Shown here in pieces: positions 60,995 to 64,000 of a stretch of DNA of 64,000 nucleotides. Where the stretch lies: NCBI RefSeq assembly GCF_029626025.1, contig NZ_JARUBF010000001.1:1674001-1738000 (forward strand). The letters are read 5' to 3'. The notes beneath the pieces were generated by a model. That model saw only the letters and a list, made by a program, of their open reading frames with translations. It was not told the origin of the DNA and did not search any database. Position 1 is the stretch's first letter; every line of letters starts with the position of its first letter. The position numbers and the translations under genes are program-made. This DNA comes from Solwaraspora sp. WMMD406. GTDB lineage: Bacteria > Actinomycetota > Actinomycetes > Mycobacteriales > Micromonosporaceae.

Positions 60995-62635
60995 ATGAAA
61001 ATGTTTCGATTGAAATCCCGGGCTGGCGCGGCCACGGTCGCCAGCGCCGCGGCGATCTCGGTCGTCTTCGCGGCGGGTGCCGCACGAGCGGAACCGGCCT
61101 CCGCGCCCGCCACCCGGCCCGGCCCGGACCAGTCGGCCGCCGTACTGGCAGCACACCAGTCGGCCGCCGCCGTACCGCTCGACCGGCTCACCGTCGCCAG
61201 CACCCAGGTCGCGTTCGGCCTACGACGTCCCACCGCGATGATCGCCCCGGACGACGGCAGTGGTCGGCTGTTCATCGCCGAAAAGACCGGTACGGTACGG
61301 GTCTACCACCCGGACTCGGGGCTCGCCACGGATCCGCTGCTGGACATCAGCGACCGGGTCGACATCTCCGGCAACGAACGCGGTCTGATCGGCATCGCCA
61401 CGGCACCGGGGTTCGCCACCGATCCGGCGATCTACCTCGCGTACACGGCACTGCCCGACGGCGCGGTGACCCTGTCGCGGCTGCCGCTGGACGCCCCGGA
61501 CCAGCAGCCGGTCCCGGTGGACACCGAGGAGGTGCTGCTGACCCAGCCGCACGCCGAGTTCGCCAACCACAACGGCGGCCAACTCGCCTTCGGCGTCGAC
61601 GGTCACCTCTACTGGAGCATCGGTGACGGCGGCGGCGCCGACGACGTGCTCGACACCGGCCAGGACCTCGGTACGCTGCTCGGCAAGATCCTGCGGATCG
61701 ACGTCTCGGCGGCCTGCGGCGCACTGCCGTACTGCGTACCCGAGGACAACCCGTTCGTCGACGAGCCCGGAGCCCGCGCGGAGATCTGGGCGTACGGCCT
61801 GCGGAACCCGTGGCGCTTCTCGGTCGACCCGGCCGACGGATCACTGTGGATCGCCGACGTCGGCCAGGGCTCGTACGAAGAGGTCAACCACCTGCGCGGA
61901 GTCGCCGGAGCCAACCTCGGCTGGTCCTGCCGCGAAGGGCCGGTCGAGTTCGACCCGCAGCGGTGCGACCCGGCGGCCGACTACACCGACCCGGTCTTCC
62001 ACTACCAGACCTCGGTCGGCGGCTGCGCGGTCATCGGCGGGCACGTCTACCGGGGCAGCGCCTTCGCCGACATCGCCGCCGGCACCTATCTGGCCACCGA
62101 CTACTGCTCGGCGACGGCGTACGCGATCCGGCCGACGGCGGACGGCGGATACGACACGGCGGTGATCGGTGAGCTGCCCATCCAGCCCACCACCATCGGG
62201 GTGGCCGGCGACGGCGAGCTGTATCTCGTCAACGACCTGCCGGGGCAACTGCACCGGATCTCGTTCGCCGCCGAGGTCGACCCCGATCCGACCGGTGAGT
62301 GCCAGATCGGCTACTGGGTGGACAGCGACTGGGGCGCCGGCTTCACCAGCACCGTGACGATCCACAACACCGGAACCGAGCCGATCGCCGGCTGGTCGGT
62401 GGGCTGGGACTTCACCGGGGCACAGCGGATCGAATGGCCGTGGAACGCCGTCACCACCCAGCAGGGGACCACTGTCACCGCGGGCAACGCCGCCTGGAAC
62501 GGCGCGATCCCACCCGGGGGTACGGTCAGCTTCGGCTTCCTGGCCAGCAGTGACGGCAGCGGTGCGGGCGGACTGCCGGCGGTCTTCACGCTCAACGGTC
62601 TCGAGTGCGCCGTACCCGAGCCGTCGGCCGGCTGA
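60995..62635 (+). CDS. Secreted PQQ-type sugar dehydrogenase with CBM2 domain
   Basis: A 546-residue exported protein. Signal peptide 1-32 (ends ARAEP). Residues about 60-435 form the six-bladed glucose/sorbosone dehydrogenase propeller: HAEFANHNGGQLAFGVDGHL with the catalytic-type His, WSIGDGGG, IWAYGLRNPWRFS and DVGQGSYEEVNHL. The C-terminal 100 residues are a family 2 carbohydrate-binding module (CQIGYWVDSDWGAGFTSTVT, IAGWSVGWDF). ATG 60995 follows GATAGGAG. It likely oxidises sugars on plant polysaccharide with PQQ. The CBM pairing parallels the protein at 4373-6121. Confidence 0.9.
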   Translation: MKMFRLKSRAGAATVASAAAISVVFAAGAARAEPASAPATRPGPDQSAAVLAAHQSAAAVPLDRLTVASTQVAFGLRRPTAMIAPDDGSGRLFIAEKTGTVRVYHPDSGLATDPLLDISDRVDISGNERGLIGIATAPGFATDPAIYLAYTALPDGAVTLSRLPLDAPDQQPVPVDTEEVLLTQPHAEFANHNGGQLAFGVDGHLYWSIGDGGGADDVLDTGQDLGTLLGKILRIDVSAACGALPYCVPEDNPFVDEPGARAEIWAYGLRNPWRFSVDPADGSLWIADVGQGSYEEVNHLRGVAGANLGWSCREGPVEFDPQRCDPAADYTDPVFHYQTSVGGCAVIGGHVYRGSAFADIAAGTYLATDYCSATAYAIRPTADGGYDTAVIGELPIQPTTIGVAGDGELYLVNDLPGQLHRISFAAEVDPDPTGECQIGYWVDSDWGAGFTSTVTIHNTGTEPIAGWSVGWDFTGAQRIEWPWNAVTTQQGTTVTAGNAAWNGAIPPGGTVSFGFLASSDGSGAGGLPAVFTLNGLECAVPEPSAG

Positions 62636-62656
62636 CCAGGCGGCCGGCACCGTCGG

Positions 62657-63160
62657 TCAGCGCAGCGGATGGGCGATCACCGGGGTCCCCGGCGGGAATT
62701 CCGCCGGATCGACCACGGCGATCGCCCCACTGCCGAAGAAGCCATGGTTGACCAGCACCAGTCGGTGACAGTCCGGATCTCCGGTACGGTCGGGCAGCTG
62801 CCCGACCAGAGCCCGGACCTGGTCGGCCGAGGGCTCGTCCAGGGTGAAGCCGTCCTGCCCCCATACCCCGCTGACCTGGAAGAACTCGCGGTCGTCGCGC
62901 TGGATGTCGCCGTTGAGGACGATCATGCGGTCGGAGCCGGTCAGCGCGCTCGACGCCTCGTTGAGCCCCCAGGCGGAGTACGTCGCCGTCCCCGACTCGG
63001 GTGCCTCGCCGATGCCGATTCCGGTGCATCCGGTGAGCGCGAGCACCGCGAGCACGGCGACCACGGAGCTGACGACCGGTCTGGCGGCGACCGGTCTGGC
63101 GGCGACGGGCCGGGCCGGCCCGTCGTTGCCCGGCCCCGACTGTCGCCGGATGGTCGCCAT
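62657..63160 (-). CDS. Lipoprotein of unknown function
   Basis: A 167-residue lipoprotein from ATG 63160. The basic, repeated start (RPVAARPVAARPVVS, from a 15-bp DNA repeat) leads into a hydrophobic core and lipobox LALTGC. The mature domain (SAWGLNEASSAL, REFFQVSGVWGQDGFTL, VLVNHGFFGSGAIAVVDPAE) matches no family I know. Convergent with the sugar dehydrogenase gene. Confidence 0.75.
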   Translation of the reverse strand: MATIRRQSGPGNDGPARPVAARPVAARPVVSSVVAVLAVLALTGCTGIGIGEAPESGTATYSAWGLNEASSALTGSDRMIVLNGDIQRDDREFFQVSGVWGQDGFTLDEPSADQVRALVGQLPDRTGDPDCHRLVLVNHGFFGSGAIAVVDPAEFPPGTPVIAHPLR

Positions 63161-63256
63161 GGCGCGATGCTCCCACACCCAACCATGTCAACTCGGACGT
63201 ATCCGGTCGGATGCCCTATCGGTGCTACCGCCAATCACTTCGTTGGGCTCGGCGGC

Positions 63257-63562
63257 TCACTTCGCCGGGCGTGGCGGCACACCCAATGCCGCGCATGCTT
63301 CCTGATACATCCGGACCACCTCGTGCCGCACCTGGGACCGCTCGGTCAACCGGTGCGCGAACGGCACCCGTACCGGGACTTCGACCCCGTCGAGACCGGC
63401 CGCGAAGTCGATTCCGTCGGCGTCCAGCCCGACCATCCGGGCCGCCGTCGCGCGGGGGACACCACCGAGCGACCGACAGATCAGCAGGGAGTCGGCCGAG
63501 TGGTCATCGTTCATGTGTCGGGCGATCTGCGCCACCACATCGGGGGAGAACGGATCGGTCAC
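63257..63562 (-). CDS. DUF2470 domain protein
   Basis: A 101-residue DUF2470 protein (VVAQIARHMNDDHSADSLLI, MVGLDADGIDF, VRVPFAHRLTERSQVRHEVV). The His-Met-Asn-x-Asp-His motif is the heme/flavin-related signature of the family. Its ATG overlaps the stop of the heme oxygenase gene as ATGA (63559-63562). This pairing is common and suggests a helper for heme degradation. Confidence 0.93.
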   Translation of the reverse strand: MTDPFSPDVVAQIARHMNDDHSADSLLICRSLGGVPRATAARMVGLDADGIDFAAGLDGVEVPVRVPFAHRLTERSQVRHEVVRMYQEACAALGVPPRPAK

Positions 63563-64000
63563 GCCGCCGGCTCCATCTGCTCCAGGTCCCGGCCGAGTTC
63601 GGCGAGGACCGCCGAGTTGTGCCGGTACGCGACCGCCACCTCGCCGACCAGGGCGGCCTCGGCGGTCGGGTCCAGCGGCAACGCGTCGAGCCGCGCCCGG
63701 TACGCGTCCTTGTAGTCACGTGGGCTGTCGACACCGGCGAAGTGATAAAACGCCACCCCGCCGTCGTCGGTCAACCCGTACGTCTGCGCCACCGATCGTC
63801 CGATGAACAGGCCACCGGACAGGTCGCCGAGGTAACGGGTGTAGTGGTGCGCCACGAACGCGGGCGCGAACGTGAAGCAGACCTCCTGCATGCGGGTCAC
63901 GTACCGCCGCGTCGCCACCCCCGGCGTGATCTGCGCGGCCCAGTCGGATCCGAGCAGGAACGCCAGGTCGGCTTCGAGCGCCGGCAACCGGGTCAACCGG
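63559..64000 (-). CDS. Heme oxygenase, biliverdin-producing (5' end beyond window)
   Basis: The C-terminal part (about 147 residues) of a heme oxygenase of about 215 residues. Seen: VAHHYTRYLGDLSGGLFIGR with the distal-helix Gly-rich motif, FYHFAGVDSPRDYKDAYRAR and the C-terminal AELGRDLEQ. The proximal His lies upstream, outside the window. Opens heme to biliverdin, CO and iron, supplying iron or protecting from heme. Coupled by ATGA overlap to the DUF2470 gene. Confidence 0.92.
   Translation of the reverse strand, partial: RLTRLPALEADLAFLLGSDWAAQITPGVATRRYVTRMQEVCFTFAPAFVAHHYTRYLGDLSGGLFIGRSVAQTYGLTDDGGVAFYHFAGVDSPRDYKDAYRARLDALPLDPTAEAALVGEVAVAYRHNSAVLAELGRDLEQMEPAA

Overview
The window is high-GC DNA with GTG starts, leaderless genes and strong Shine-Dalgarno sites. 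It carries actinomycete marker families: a SARP regulator, GlnR, XRE/DUF5753 with DUF397, an F420-type split-barrel enzyme, CBM2-tagged secreted proteins and GlsB-like membrane proteins. This points to a filamentous actinomycete, most likely Micromonosporaceae. The family placement is inference. No rRNA, tRNA, CRISPR array or intact insertion sequence was seen.

Layout. 0-10 kb: a HEAT-repeat/calcium-loop protein, a UbiB-like kinase with a DUF1702 protein, a secreted CBM2 protein with a His-rich domain, a GNAT enzyme, a TlpA-like lipoprotein with its CcdA partner, and GlnR. 10-23 kb: an accessory locus. It has a SARP activator facing a long minus-strand series: substrate-binding protein, membrane protein, MFS exporter, a 34-residue Lys-rich peptide, a PqqD-like/M50 membrane protease, a TPR protein with a degenerate NTPase region, and a flavin reductase. 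Across an AT-rich divergent promoter lie a DUF4034-like protein and an M16 protease with C-terminal membrane segments. This locus is the best candidate for an undescribed system (RiPP-like: short precursor, recognition domain, proteases, exporter).

23-34 kb is a gene-rearrangement zone. It holds a frameshifted propeller-like gene, a cold-shock gene, toxin-antitoxin remnants, two XRE regulators (one coupled to an unlisted 47-residue zinc-ribbon membrane peptide), an intact RelE/XRE pair, a truncated RHS polymorphic toxin with immunity gene, a displaced toxin-tip/immunity cassette and an FG-GAP fragment. GC drops in the toxin tips and immunity genes.

34-64 kb is more ordinary chromosome: solute-binding protein, DsbA-like protein, PAS-LuxR regulator, FAD monooxygenase, HelD-type helicase, ParA pair, secreted lytic-transglycosylase-like protein, CobW-like protein with a Zur-like box, GGDEF/EAL protein, XRE regulator, DUF2071, F420-type enzyme, YqeB/ABC exporter operon, NarL-type two-component system, LCP ligase, TPR membrane protein, CBM2-tagged sugar dehydrogenase, and a DUF2470/heme-oxygenase pair cut by the window end.

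Three places look like single-base frameshifts in coding sequence (about 20985, 23905 and 51570). The first two are in homopolymer runs, so real decay and sequencing error must be separated before they are interpreted.
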